Below, piece by piece: positions 33,901 through 42,192 of a stretch of 64,000 nucleotides of DNA (positions are counted from its first letter, which is position 1; the number at the start of each line of letters is the position of its first letter). A model generated the notes under the pieces. That model worked only from the letters and a program-made list of their open reading frames with translations. It ran no database searches and was not told the origin of the DNA. Source of the DNA: DYCT01 sp051875715 (GTDB taxonomy: Bacteria > Bacteroidota > Bacteroidia > Bacteroidales > Bacteroidaceae); the NCBI GenBank assembly GCA_051875715.1, contig JBJEHD010000024.1, positions 103,804-167,803 on the forward strand. Reading direction: 5' to 3'. The translations under genes were made by a program, and so were the position numbers.

Positions 33901-35661
33901 GCCTCCGGCACCGCCATCAAGCAAATCGCCGTGCCGTACTACAGCACCGCGACTTCGCCCTCGCCGGCCAAACTGCAAATCTGGCTGTTCAACACCGACG
34001 AGACGATGGGCACCTCCACGGCCGCCTTCACCGACATCACGGGCATGGAGGCCGATTCGCTCTACTACCTGAACGAATCCTTCGAGTTCGAGACCGGAGG
34101 CAGCGCCTCCAACTACCAGTGGGCCAAGTTCGACCTGAGCAAGCCGTTCGTCTACACAGGCAGCAACCTGCGCCTCGTCATCCAGACCGACATGGCATCC
34201 AGATACACCACGAACTTCGCTTACGAGAAGAAGAGCACCACCAGCAGCCGCACGAAGGCATACGGCGTGTACGCCTACGCATCAACGGCCGGCGGCAGCC
34301 TCAACACCCCGACATACTTCGAGTACATGTATGAAGGCTATTGGGATTACGAATACGCCCCCTACATGCCCGTCATGCAGTTCATCAGCGACAAGTACGT
34401 GCCCGTCGTGACCGGTAGCGTAAGCGAGAGCACCACCGGTGTCGCCCTGCCCGATATGGAAGTGACCCTGACCTCCGGCGACGTGCTCTACAGCGGACGC
34501 ACCGATGCGGAAGGCAAATACGCCATCAGCGTACTGCAGGCCGACAAGGAGTACACCCTGCAGGCCAGCGCATCGGACGACTTCGCCGCTTCGGCAGCCG
34601 AGACCGTCACCTTCGCCGAGGGCAACGTAGAAAAGAACCTCACCGTCGACTATACCGCCCTGGAGGGTGCCACCATCGTGGCTGCCACCACCTACGGCAG
34701 CCTTAGCGGCGACGAAAGCACCCTGGCCCTGATTGGATCGTGGACGGCAGGCAACCTCTACCAGTTGGGCAAGAAGTTGCAGGACAAGCCCACACTGACC
34801 ACCCTCTTCCTGGAGTCCGTCCAGTTGCCTACGGGTGAGAACGCACCGGCCGCCATCACCTTTGAAAAACTCAACCCGAACGCCGTCATCTACGTGAAGG
34901 AAGAAGCCGCCAACGTGCCCGCATGGCGCAACGTGGTGAACAACCGCGTGGCAGCCTCCATCCAACTGACCGAGCAGAACGCCTTTGCTCCGGCCGTTGC
35001 TTTCACCGCGACCACGATTGCCTACACCCGCACCATCAGCGAGCCGACGGCCACCCTCGTGCTGCCGTTCGCCGTCGAGACCATCCCGACGCTGGGTCTG
35101 AAAAAGCCGGCCGTGAAAGCCTTCATCGGCCACGAAGAGAACTACGTGAAGTTCGAAGCCGTGACCAGCATCGAAGCCAACACACCGTACCTGGTTGAAC
35201 AAGACGCAGACGGCTACTCCGACTTCGAGTTCAGCGCCGACAACGTCATCATCGATCCGGCAGCCGCCATGGTAGCCGTCGAATCGGACGGATTGACCTT
35301 CCAAGGCACCTTCACGCTGGTGGATAACACAGCCGCCACGCTGCACGCCTTCAACGGAAGCGAGTTCACGACGAGCTTCCCGACCATCGCACCGTTCGAA
35401 GCCTACTTCGCCGGCGGTGACGAAAATCCGTTCACGCTGACCGACCCGACCGCCATCCGCACGTCGAACGGTGGAGGCCTCGAAGTCTACAGCATCAAGC
35501 AAGGCCTCATCGTCCGTGCGAGCAAGAACACCCAGGTGCACCTCTACTCCGTAGACGGACGTCTGGTACGCAGCCTCGAACTGACCGAAGGCGAGAACCG
35601 CATCAGCGGCCTGGCCGAAGGAATCTACCTGCTTGACAACCACAAAGTAGTGGTCAAGTAA
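30976..35661 (+). CDS. Very large secreted multimodular protein (1561 aa)
   Basis: Signal peptide MKRQDLRTFWLLLMLIVGFTPVRA. Visible modules in order: an N-terminal beta-domain (VPVYGSYLDATNGQEVQTLYQAADL); an ASH-like domain (~205-300, ALTFPILATGSESSATIKV); beta-sandwich segments; an anchor-J module (~675-830, WYEDFEAYQTTDVPAGWLKP); a second copy of the N-terminal type domain (~935-1135, QIGTPGYWHSYMPISTKAYTNKAEIVY); a carboxypeptidase-regulatory-like domain (~1140-1235, GRTDAEGKYAISVLQADKEYTLQ). The tail (LYSVDGRLVRSLEL, GLAEGIYLLDNHKVVVK) matches the type IX-like sorting tails of its neighbours. No enzyme active site is seen. It is likely exported and displayed or released; its ligand is unknown. 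Confidence 0.82.
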   Translation: MKRQDLRTFWLLLMLIVGFTPVRALELTVSDGTDTNQFVPVYGSYLDATNGQEVQTLYQAADLAQLIGATINKMTFYAKSASTKWNSNCTWSIGTTDANDLSAGLIADGFTEVYSGTIIKPSAEGFMMTIEFSTPFTYTGGNLVIRFKTTASGKWENIYFYGTSQSTEVSRYKYNSTNNAAKFSPKVTFEYTPGELADYAMNVAPTALTFPILATGSESSATIKVLNMGKNPFTITASGLGEGSPFSVECPTEEIASLASATVTVKFAPTVGGQATGTLTLASSAGSLTQDIALSGEGLDLSTYTYQETFSALTAESNYLPTYWGTNSTSSSTYSIYDTEANKGLACKSSNSSVLVSPCVKGDVVVFVKKTSTSSSASVTFAKCTPSGTSFTEGDAITPDAIEPALNTDDWSIVKFHVDEPTYIGIKLSYAAVNHFAAGELVPVKSAAITSAKFTVTKLVANAEGVVSLPVEISIKNTGTEAIAADDYTVQLKNKNKEAIGTPLAGVAIEAGQTATVTGTVTYSPDFEGASSLWTCFYASTSLNADENKMVGTWTDVYNYLGKIRVRDEKNSVVTSAINLGTFQGDRALTLYLSNEGTAPTELTGQTSLEGLTCTLTDTVAKQTVTLPYTLDVDKNLQLDIQFNTAGTYTGTLLTLIHNGQDGQTAIEGSAARVPDNVWYEDFEAYQTTDVPAGWLKPDGSNWKVFERAPSGSYTPHSTDFNKRGLQNTNQDMTRIITPKLSVAEGQALTFSAVGGTKNTSRVYVYYSADRTEWTRVKALSSNPADGEEAMAYDPSKEMQIFTANVPAGEYYIAFEAGYSFVDDVFGFTLVDVAHDIYVNSLTADKTAMVNYPLNISLKATNLLTAAEEAYKAELLLGDEVVATVEGTEAWTGAKTFDFTYTPHATGELVFSARITAGDYTVMSGTASVNVDAESAETAVQIGTPGYWHSYMPISTKAYTNKAEIVYTADDLADLASGTAIKQIAVPYYSTATSPSPAKLQIWLFNTDETMGTSTAAFTDITGMEADSLYYLNESFEFETGGSASNYQWAKFDLSKPFVYTGSNLRLVIQTDMASRYTTNFAYEKKSTTSSRTKAYGVYAYASTAGGSLNTPTYFEYMYEGYWDYEYAPYMPVMQFISDKYVPVVTGSVSESTTGVALPDMEVTLTSGDVLYSGRTDAEGKYAISVLQADKEYTLQASASDDFAASAAETVTFAEGNVEKNLTVDYTALEGATIVAATTYGSLSGDESTLALIGSWTAGNLYQLGKKLQDKPTLTTLFLESVQLPTGENAPAAITFEKLNPNAVIYVKEEAANVPAWRNVVNNRVAASIQLTEQNAFAPAVAFTATTIAYTRTISEPTATLVLPFAVETIPTLGLKKPAVKAFIGHEENYVKFEAVTSIEANTPYLVEQDADGYSDFEFSADNVIIDPAAAMVAVESDGLTFQGTFTLVDNTAATLHAFNGSEFTTSFPTIAPFEAYFAGGDENPFTLTDPTAIRTSNGGGLEVYSIKQGLIVRASKNTQVHLYSVDGRLVRSLELTEGENRISGLAEGIYLLDNHKVVVK

Positions 35662-35667
35662 GTTCAC

Positions 35668-35775
35668 CCGATACGTGTACACGCGCCACCCGACGCGTGT
35701 ACACGCATCGCCTGATGACTGTACACGCGAAGGCCTTCGCCTGTACAGACGAAAGGCCTCGTCTGTACAGCCTTT
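35668..35775. repeat. 22-base periodic array of TGTACA palindromes
   Basis: Perfect TGTACA hexamers start at 35676, 35698, 35720, 35742 and 35764, exactly 22 bases apart. Spaces between them also hold dyads: GCGAAGGCCTTCGC between the third and fourth, and TGTACAGACGA facing TCGTCTGTACA between the fourth and fifth. The array begins within 15 bases of the preceding stop codon. No coding content. Confidence 0.88.
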
Positions 35776-35796
35776 CAGACGATACGCACACACCCT

Positions 35797-35863
35797 CGTT
35801 GCAACACCGTTGCAATACCGTTGCAATGCCGTTGCAACACCGTTTAAAAACCTTTTAAATACG
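35797..35863. repeat. 11-base periodic array of TTGCAA/TTTAAA palindromes
   Basis: Perfect hexameric palindromes recur at exact 11-base steps: TTGCAA at 35799, 35810, 35821 and 35832, then TTTAAA at 35843 and 35854. Five of the six units read CG-hexamer-NNC. It directly follows the 22-base array and ends 70 bases before the next start codon. No TAnnTTTG promoter is visible between. Confidence 0.88.
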
Positions 35864-35933
35864 ATGGAAAACAAGCCTTCGGCCCGGACATGAGCCCCGC
35901 TCATCCCCGTTTCCATCAAACCGAACGACTGAC

Positions 35934-38459
35934 ATGAAACATCTATTTCTTTTCTGCCTGATGTGCCTCGGATGGACATCCGCACAAGCAGCCGACACGC
36001 CCCGCACCTTCGCGGTGACCTTCCGGGTGACCTCCGTCGTCGACGGCGACAACATGAAAGGAGTCTCCGTCCGGCTGTCGCACAACACCTACGGACTCAA
36101 CTATCCTGAGACCACCCTATCGGAAACCGGAGAATGCACCTTCGCCGAAGTGGTCGAAGGACCGCACACACTCGTCATCGACGCCACCCACCTGGGCCTG
36201 GCCCTCTATCGGAACGAACAACTGAACATCGACTCCGACACCCCCATCGACATCACCCTGCACGAGGACATCATCACCCCCTACGCCCTCAAAGCAGAAG
36301 AAATACACGACCCGCGCACCAACCGACGCGACGTCACCCTCCACTGGAACAACGAGACCGACTACTTCTTCGACGATTTCGAGAGCTACGAAGCTTTCGC
36401 CATCCATTTCGACCCATGGACCGGCATCGACGGCGACAAAGACGCAGCCGCACAAATCTCCGGCTCGTATCCCAACGCTGCCATTCCCCAATACGCCACC
36501 ATCTTCAACCCGCTGACCATCAACCCGCCCGTCTGGTACGAATACCCCGTGCTGCGTCCCTACAGCGGCAAACAATACGTCGCCTTCGTACGCACCGGCA
36601 GCGGCACGGCCAACAACGACTGGCTCATCTCGCCTCGCATCCGCGTAGGCGTGAACAACGTGGTCCGCTTCATGGCCAAAGCAGCCGACATCTATAAAGA
36701 ACAATTCCGCGTCGGCATCTCCACCACCGGCACCGAGATGAAGGACTTCACGTTCCTCACCCCCGGCAACTACGAAACAGTGGACTACAAATCGTGGAAA
36801 ACCATCGAATACAGCCTCGCCGCCTACCAAGGACAGGAAGTGTACATCACCATCCAATACATCTCCAAGTCCTACTTCATGCTGATGGTGGACGATTTCT
36901 ACGTCGGCCCCTCCCATATCCATCCGACCAAGGCCCGCAAGGTAGCCGCAGAGACCGCCCCCGCCAACACCTTCGAACTCTTCTGCGACGGTGTCTCGGC
37001 CGGCAGCACCTCCGAGACCTCGTTCACGTTCACCGACCTGCAGCCAGGCTCGCACACGCTGGAAGTACAAGCCATCTACCGCGCCTCCCGGTCGGAGAAA
37101 ACCGCCCTGCCGGTCAGCATCGCCGACGACACACACTACGCCTCGCTCCAGGTCAACGTCGGCACCAACAACGGACGCTCGGCCGACGGACTGACCGTCA
37201 GCTTCATGAACACCGACACCGGCCATCAGGACGAAGAACCCATCGCCGACGGCAAAGCCCGCCTGCCCTACCTGCCCAAGGGGAACTACCTCATCAACAT
37301 CACGGCCGACGGGTATGAGAAGTGCAGCCAGTCCCTCACGCTCGACAACGAACAGGCCATCAGCCTCACCCTGAAGGAAGAAATCGTCACCCCCTACAAC
37401 ATCACAGCCGACTTCACACCTACCGCAGACAAAGGACGCACAGACGTGCTGCTGAGATGGAACCAAGACCTCGGCTTCACCGACAGTTTCGAAACCTACG
37501 ACGACTTCGCCCAGCAATTCGGCGGTTGGACCACCATCGACGGCGACGGCATGCCACCCTACGGCATCAGCCTCAACAACGTCACCATCGACTTCCCGGG
37601 CAGCAACCAGCCCTCGCCCTGCATGATATTCAATCCGTTGGCCACCACCCCCTCGATGGAAGCCGATGCCGCCATGCTCGCCCCCTTCGGCGACAAATAC
37701 GTGGCCTTCTGGTCGGCCCAACAAGGGCAAAGCGACGACTGGCTCATCACGCCGGCCCTCACCATCCGCGAAGGCTACGTGTTGCGTTTCGTCATCAAAT
37801 CATACGATGCCTACTACCTCGAAACCGTACAGATACTGGCTTCGGAAAGCAAAGACACCGACACCTTCCAGGAACTGGACCAACTCACACCGCAAGCCTC
37901 CGCATGGACGGAATACGAAATCAGGCTCTCCGCCTATGCCGGAAAGACCATCTACCTGGCCTTCCACTACACCTCGTACGACAAATTCCTCATGCAACTG
38001 GACCGCGTCTACGTAGGCCCGGATGAAGAAACCTCCGGCGCCACCCAGACAAGCGACCTCGTCCGTTTCGAGGTCACGCTCGACGGCATCGTGCAAGGCA
38101 CCACCCGTGAGAACACCTTCACCCTGAAAGGATTGAACGACGGACAAACCTACACCGCCGGCATCAAGGCCATCTACGCCTCCGGCGAGTCCGACACCGC
38201 CCTCTACACCTTCCAGTGCCTCGGCGAAAGCGCCCTCACATCCGCAGCAGCCGAGTCCGTTGTCATCGGAAGCGGCAGCGGCTGTATCGACATACGGCAG
38301 GCCGACGGCAGCCAAGTGCGCGTGTTCGACACCGCCGGCAGGATGGTGGCCCAGGCCGATTGTTCCGACCAGACCCGCCTGTCCGTCCCCACAGGCATCT
38401 ACATCGTAGAAATCCGTTCGGGACAAGACATCCAACACCAGAAAATACACGTACACTAG
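35934..38459 (+). CDS. Secreted choice-of-anchor-J protein with two repeated halves (841 aa)
   Basis: Signal peptide MKHLFLFCLMCLGWTSAQA. The protein is two similar halves: each has a carboxypeptidase-regulatory/PEGA-like domain (~22-105, VRLSHNTYGL; ~400-480, GNYLINITADGYEKC) followed by an anchor-J domain with FESYEAFAIHFDPWTGIDGD (first) or FETYDDFAQQFGGWTTIDGD (second) and the shared core NDWLIS/DDWLIT. An Ig/FN3-like strand set ends each half. The C-terminus (VRVFDTAGRMVAQ, VPTGIYIVEI, IHVH) is a sorting-type tail. No enzyme motif. It ends the rightward surface-protein group and is followed by a terminator. It may be expressed separately, because the two repeat arrays stand in its upstream region. 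Confidence 0.83.
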   Translation: MKHLFLFCLMCLGWTSAQAADTPRTFAVTFRVTSVVDGDNMKGVSVRLSHNTYGLNYPETTLSETGECTFAEVVEGPHTLVIDATHLGLALYRNEQLNIDSDTPIDITLHEDIITPYALKAEEIHDPRTNRRDVTLHWNNETDYFFDDFESYEAFAIHFDPWTGIDGDKDAAAQISGSYPNAAIPQYATIFNPLTINPPVWYEYPVLRPYSGKQYVAFVRTGSGTANNDWLISPRIRVGVNNVVRFMAKAADIYKEQFRVGISTTGTEMKDFTFLTPGNYETVDYKSWKTIEYSLAAYQGQEVYITIQYISKSYFMLMVDDFYVGPSHIHPTKARKVAAETAPANTFELFCDGVSAGSTSETSFTFTDLQPGSHTLEVQAIYRASRSEKTALPVSIADDTHYASLQVNVGTNNGRSADGLTVSFMNTDTGHQDEEPIADGKARLPYLPKGNYLINITADGYEKCSQSLTLDNEQAISLTLKEEIVTPYNITADFTPTADKGRTDVLLRWNQDLGFTDSFETYDDFAQQFGGWTTIDGDGMPPYGISLNNVTIDFPGSNQPSPCMIFNPLATTPSMEADAAMLAPFGDKYVAFWSAQQGQSDDWLITPALTIREGYVLRFVIKSYDAYYLETVQILASESKDTDTFQELDQLTPQASAWTEYEIRLSAYAGKTIYLAFHYTSYDKFLMQLDRVYVGPDEETSGATQTSDLVRFEVTLDGIVQGTTRENTFTLKGLNDGQTYTAGIKAIYASGESDTALYTFQCLGESALTSAAAESVVIGSGSGCIDIRQADGSQVRVFDTAGRMVAQADCSDQTRLSVPTGIYIVEIRSGQDIQHQKIHVH

Positions 38460-38481
38460 TCTCTCTCATAATCTAGACGCC

Positions 38482-38533
38482 GCATCCCCGGTCCGCTTTT
38501 TCCCTAAAGAGCAACGGCCGGGGGTGCTTTTTT
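38482..38533 (+). terminator. Intrinsic terminator after the surface-protein group
   Basis: GCATCCCCGG (38482-38491) pairs with CCGGGGGTGC (38518-38527), followed by six T. Confidence 0.8.
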
Positions 38534-38578
38534 GCGCATTTCCCTCCGGGCTCCCTTCCCCATGACAAGGCGTTTTAC

Positions 38579-38586
38579 TACTTTTG
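38579..38586 (+). promoter_or_regulatory. -7 element for the DUF3109 gene
   Basis: TACTTTTG, 25 bases before the ATG at 38612. The -33 region is weak. Confidence 0.6.
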
Positions 38587-38611
38587 CACCCACGAACCAA
38601 AGTTATAAAGT

Positions 38612-39196
38612 ATGATACAGATAGACGACGTGCTCGTGTCGTTCGACGTGTTTCAAGAACGATTCTGCTGTCAGGTAGATGCCTGCAAAGGCGAATGCTG
38701 CGTCGAAGGAGACGCCGGCGCTCCGTTGGAAGAAGACGAAGTGAAAGAACTGGAAAAGGCCTTGCCCGTCATTTGGGACGACCTCTCGCCCGAGGCCCGC
38801 GCCGTCATCGAACGCCAAGGCGTATGCTATCGCGATTCCGACGGCGACCTGGTCACCTCCATCGTCAACGGCAAAGACTGCGTGTTCACCTACTACAACG
38901 AGCAGGGGTACTGCCTCTGCGCCATCGAAAAAGCCTACAGAGAAGGCAAACTGGACTTCTACAAGCCCATCTCGTGCCACCTCTACCCCATCCGCGTGGC
39001 ACGCTATCCGCAGTTCACCGCCCTGAACTATCATCGTTGGAAAGTCTGCAAGGCCGCTGTCCTCCTGGGCGAGCAAAAAAATATCCCCGTCTACCGTTTC
39101 CTCAAGGAACCGCTTATCCGCCGTTTTGGCGAAGCCTGGTATGCCGAGTTGGAGATAGCCGCCAAAGAATTGGAGAACATGGACCTGGAGCGCTAA
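38612..39196 (+). CDS. DUF3109 family cysteine-rich protein
   Basis: A 194-residue cytoplasmic protein, recognised from its cysteine pattern: CCQVDACKGECCVEGDAGAP near the N-terminus, then DCVFTYY, CLCAIEKAYREG, SCHLYPIR and VCKAA. At least nine conserved cysteines suggest a metal site, probably zinc or an iron-sulfur cluster, as in the YkgJ-type CxxC-rich group. The biochemical role is not known. A single gene with its own promoter element, convergent with gyrB. Confidence 0.88.
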   Translation: MIQIDDVLVSFDVFQERFCCQVDACKGECCVEGDAGAPLEEDEVKELEKALPVIWDDLSPEARAVIERQGVCYRDSDGDLVTSIVNGKDCVFTYYNEQGYCLCAIEKAYREGKLDFYKPISCHLYPIRVARYPQFTALNYHRWKVCKAAVLLGEQKNIPVYRFLKEPLIRRFGEAWYAELEIAAKELENMDLER

Positions 39197-39241
39197 TCGC
39201 TCCAACCAAAGCCCTTTCGCCAGGAATCGGCATGCAATCAT

Positions 39242-39284
39242 AAAAAACGCCGGTGAGTCAGGTTCGTTCCTGCTCCACCGGCGT
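39242..39284 (-). terminator. Intrinsic terminator after gyrB
   Basis: On the minus strand ACGCCGGTG pairs with CACCGGCGT, followed by TTTTTA. It may also stop rightward transcription of the DUF3109 gene. Confidence 0.8.
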
Positions 39285-39328
39285 CCCTCCATTGTAAGAT
39301 GCGAGGTGCTGATTATTTATTCTAAAAA

Positions 39329-41290
39329 CTATGCATCAATGTTGGCATACGTCGCATGTCTCTCGATGAAGTCCCGGCGAGGACCAACCTCGTCGCCCAT
39401 CAGCATCGAGAAGATATAGTCCACTTCAGCCGCATTCTCCACCGTCACCTGCTTCAGGATGCGCGTCTCCGGGTTGAGCGTCGTCTCCCACAACTGCTCG
39501 GCATTCATCTCACCCAGACCTTTGTACCGTTGCGTATGGATGCTGCCTTCTGTTCCATCACCGTACGTTTGGATGAAGCGCATACGGTCTTCCTCCGTAT
39601 AGCAGTATTCGCTCACTTTTCCCTTCGTACACTTATAGAGCGGAGGGTTGGCGATGTACAAGTGCCCAGCCTGGATTACTTCGGGCATATAGCGGTAGAA
39701 AAGCGTCATGATAAGTGTGTCGATGTGTGCACCATCGACATCGGCATCGGTCATGATGATAATCTTATGGTAGCGAAGTTTTTCGATATTGGCCTGCTTG
39801 CTATTCTCGTTGTCAACACCGAACCGGATACCCAAGGCCTGGATGATGTTATTCACTTCGTCACTCTCGAAAGCCTTGTGCCACATGGCCTTCTCCACAT
39901 TCAGAATCTTACCGCGAAGCGGCAGGATGGCTTGGAACGAGCGGCAACGCCCTTGTTTGGCCGAACCACCAGCCGAGTCACCCTCGACCAGAAACAGTTC
40001 GCATTTCGCCGGATCTTTGTCCGAACAGTCAGCCAGTTTTCCCGGCAATCCGCCTCCACCCATCGGGCTCTTCCGCTGCACGGATTCACGCGCCTTGCGG
40101 GCGGCGATTCGGGCCGTAGCAGCCAGCACCACCTTGTCGACAATGAGTTTGGCCTCCTTCGGGTGTTCTTCCAAATAATAGGTCAGTGCCTCGCCCACAG
40201 CCTGGTCTACAGCACCCATCACCTCGTTGTTGCCCAACTTGGTCTTCGTCTGGCCCTCAAACTGCGGCTCAGCCACCTTGATGGAAATAACCGCCGTCAG
40301 GCCTTCTCGAAAGTCCTCGCCCGAAATCTCCACCTTGGCTTTCTCCAGAGCCTTGCTGTCTTCGGCGTATTTCTTCAGCGTACGGGTCAATGCACGGCGG
40401 AATCCCGCCAAATGCGTACCGCCTTCGATGGTATTGATGTTGTTGACATACGAATGGATGCTCTCGCTGTACGACGTGTTGTACATGATGGCCACCTCGA
40501 TGGGGATGCCCTGCTTTTCCGTGTTCAAGTAGATGACGTCCGGAATGAGATGTTCACGCATGGAGTCGATGAACTGAACGAACTCCTTCAAACCTTCTGC
40601 CGAATAGAAGGTCTCACTGCGGTAGTTGCCATCCTCGTCTTTCTCGCGTTTATCGGTCAGAGAGATGCGGAGACCGGCATTCAGGTAGGCCAATTCGCGC
40701 ATACGAGATGCCAAAATCTCATACTTGTATTCCGTCTCGGTGAAGATGCTGCCGTCGGGCCAGAATGTCTGGCGGGTTCCCGTCTTGTCCGAGGCACCCA
40801 CCACCTTCACGTCGTAGAGCGGTTTGCCGCACGCATACTCCTGCTGGTAGACCTTGCCGTCGCGTTCCACTTGCGTCAGCATATGAGTCGACAGCGCATT
40901 CACACACGACACACCGACGCCATGGAGACCTCCGGACACCTTGTACGACCCCTTGTCGAACTTTCCGCCCGCATGGAGCACGGTCATCACAACCTCGAGA
41001 GCCGATTTCTGCTCCTTCTCATGAAAGTCGACGGGGATACCACGCCCGTTGTCCTGAACCGTAATGGAGTTATCTTCGTTGATGAAAACCTCGATGTGCG
41101 AGCAGTGCCCCGCCAAAGCCTCGTCGATGGAGTTGTCCACAACCTCGTACACCAAGTGGTGAAGACCCTTCTGACTAATGTCGCCAATGTACATGGCCGG
41201 ACGCTTACGCACCGCCTCCAAACCTTCGAGCACTTGGATGCTACTGGCGGAATAGGAGCCTTCTTTTTCCTTGATTTCTTCTTCTGTCAT
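39329..41290 (-). CDS. gyrB: DNA gyrase subunit B
   Basis: A 653-residue ATPase subunit of DNA gyrase, which introduces negative supercoils. The GHKL ATPase domain shows VVDNSIDEALAG, VQDNGRGIPVD and GGLHGVGVSCVNAL; the TOPRIM domain shows FLVEGDSAGGSAKQGR and MTDADVDGAHI. The C-terminus ends RRDFIERHATYANIDA as expected for GyrB. The start MTEEEIKEKEGSYSASSIQVLEGLEAVRKRP is chosen by family likeness; ATGs 8 and 29 codons earlier are possible. Transcribed alone from the TACCTTTG element upstream. gyrA is not in the window. Confidence 0.97.
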   Translation of the reverse strand: MTEEEIKEKEGSYSASSIQVLEGLEAVRKRPAMYIGDISQKGLHHLVYEVVDNSIDEALAGHCSHIEVFINEDNSITVQDNGRGIPVDFHEKEQKSALEVVMTVLHAGGKFDKGSYKVSGGLHGVGVSCVNALSTHMLTQVERDGKVYQQEYACGKPLYDVKVVGASDKTGTRQTFWPDGSIFTETEYKYEILASRMRELAYLNAGLRISLTDKREKDEDGNYRSETFYSAEGLKEFVQFIDSMREHLIPDVIYLNTEKQGIPIEVAIMYNTSYSESIHSYVNNINTIEGGTHLAGFRRALTRTLKKYAEDSKALEKAKVEISGEDFREGLTAVISIKVAEPQFEGQTKTKLGNNEVMGAVDQAVGEALTYYLEEHPKEAKLIVDKVVLAATARIAARKARESVQRKSPMGGGGLPGKLADCSDKDPAKCELFLVEGDSAGGSAKQGRCRSFQAILPLRGKILNVEKAMWHKAFESDEVNNIIQALGIRFGVDNENSKQANIEKLRYHKIIIMTDADVDGAHIDTLIMTLFYRYMPEVIQAGHLYIANPPLYKCTKGKVSEYCYTEEDRMRFIQTYGDGTEGSIHTQRYKGLGEMNAEQLWETTLNPETRILKQVTVENAAEVDYIFSMLMGDEVGPRRDFIERHATYANIDA

Positions 41291-41374
41291 ATCTTTATAC
41301 CCTAATTTTGACATTTTCCGGCAAACAGCGGAATCCCTTTCTGCAGGTGCGCACACGCCGGTCATAAAGTGGAA

Positions 41375-41382
41375 CAAAGGTA
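41375..41382 (-). promoter_or_regulatory. -7 element for gyrB
   Basis: TACCTTTG on the minus strand, 84 bases before the chosen gyrB start. Confidence 0.6.
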
Positions 41383-41492
41383 CGACATTTTAGGAGGAAA
41401 TCAAAAGGACGCGCAAAGATTTGCGAATTACACTGCAATAAATTTCAAGAAGATTTGCAACCGCAAGGGGCCATGCCCCACACAAGGACAAA

Positions 41493-41522
41493 TAAAAAAG
41501 GGCCGGATTGCATATCCGACCC
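41493..41522 (-). terminator. Intrinsic terminator after rpsT
   Basis: On the minus strand GGGTCGGAT pairs with ATCCGGCCC (one G-U pair), with a 5-base loop and a run of T. Confidence 0.88.
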
Positions 41523-41563
41523 CTGAGCAATATGTTAGGTTCTGTTTAATCCCTATGTATCAA

Positions 41564-41815
41564 TTAGAGTTTGTTGATATAGAGAGCCAATTTCGATTTC
41601 AAGTTGGATGCCTTGTTCTTATGAATAATGTTCACTTTAGCCAACTTATCGAGCAACTTCGTTACATAAGGATACATAGCCACAGCCTCTTCCTTATTCG
41701 TCGTAGCACGAAGCTTACGAACAGCATTTCTCATGGTTTTGCCATAATATCTGTTGTGAAGTCTTCTCTTCTCTTCTTGTCTGATTCTCTTGATTGATGA
41801 TTTATGATTTGCCAT
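41564..41815 (-). CDS. rpsT: 30S ribosomal protein S20
   Basis: An 83-residue basic protein of the small ribosomal subunit that binds 16S rRNA. The N-terminus MANHKSSIKRIRQEEKRRLHN and the C-terminal NIIHKNKASNLKSKL are typical. It lies 41 bases downstream of tRNA-Glu with no promoter between, so the tRNA and S20 are probably cut from one transcript starting near 41985. Confidence 0.96.
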   Translation of the reverse strand: MANHKSSIKRIRQEEKRRLHNRYYGKTMRNAVRKLRATTNKEEAVAMYPYVTKLLDKLAKVNIIHKNKASNLKSKLALYINKL

Positions 41816-41856
41816 CTCGACTAATCTTTTATTTCTTTAACTATTTGTTTTACTTG

Positions 41857-41928
41857 TAGCCCGTGGGGGAATCGAACCCCCCTTTCAAGAATGAAAATCT
41901 TGCGTCCTAACCGATAGACGAACGGGCC
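41857..41928 (-). tRNA. tRNA-Glu (anticodon TTC)
   Basis: The minus strand gives a 72-base class I tRNA. The acceptor GGCCCGT pairs with ACGGGCT and the discriminator is A. Anticodon stem CAAGA/TCTTG encloses loop TTTTCAT, anticodon TTC. The T-arm GGGGG-TTCGATT-CCCCC is perfect. CCA is not encoded. Confidence 0.96.
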
Positions 41929-41989
41929 ATCCGGAGAAAATAAGCGGCTCGCTTATTTAAGAGAAGTGGTTACTTCCCTTTAGCGGGTG

Positions 41990-42020
41990 CAAATATAGGG
42001 ACTATTTTCAAACCGACAAA
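41990..42020 (-). promoter_or_regulatory. Bacteroidota promoter for tRNA-Glu/rpsT
   Basis: Minus strand TTTG (42017-42020), a 19-base spacer and TATATTTG (41990-41997): a full consensus match. Confidence 0.8.
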
Positions 42021-42134
42021 GCTTTCGCGTAAAAAAATTCACTTTTTCCCTAAAATTCATCTTTCACATGGTCCTCTACCGCTGTTTTTCAAACAAATAA
42101 CCTCTACGCGCAGACATTCACCTCGTCGAGCAAG

Positions 42135-42164
42135 TTTGCACATGGCTATTTTTTCGTAGTTTTG
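42135..42164 (+). promoter_or_regulatory. Bacteroidota promoter for recO
   Basis: TTTG (42135-42138), an 18-base spacer and TAGTTTTG (42157-42164), ending 28 bases before the recO ATG. Confidence 0.75.
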
Positions 42165-42192
42165 CACACCTTATTATATATCTCCAAAAGGC

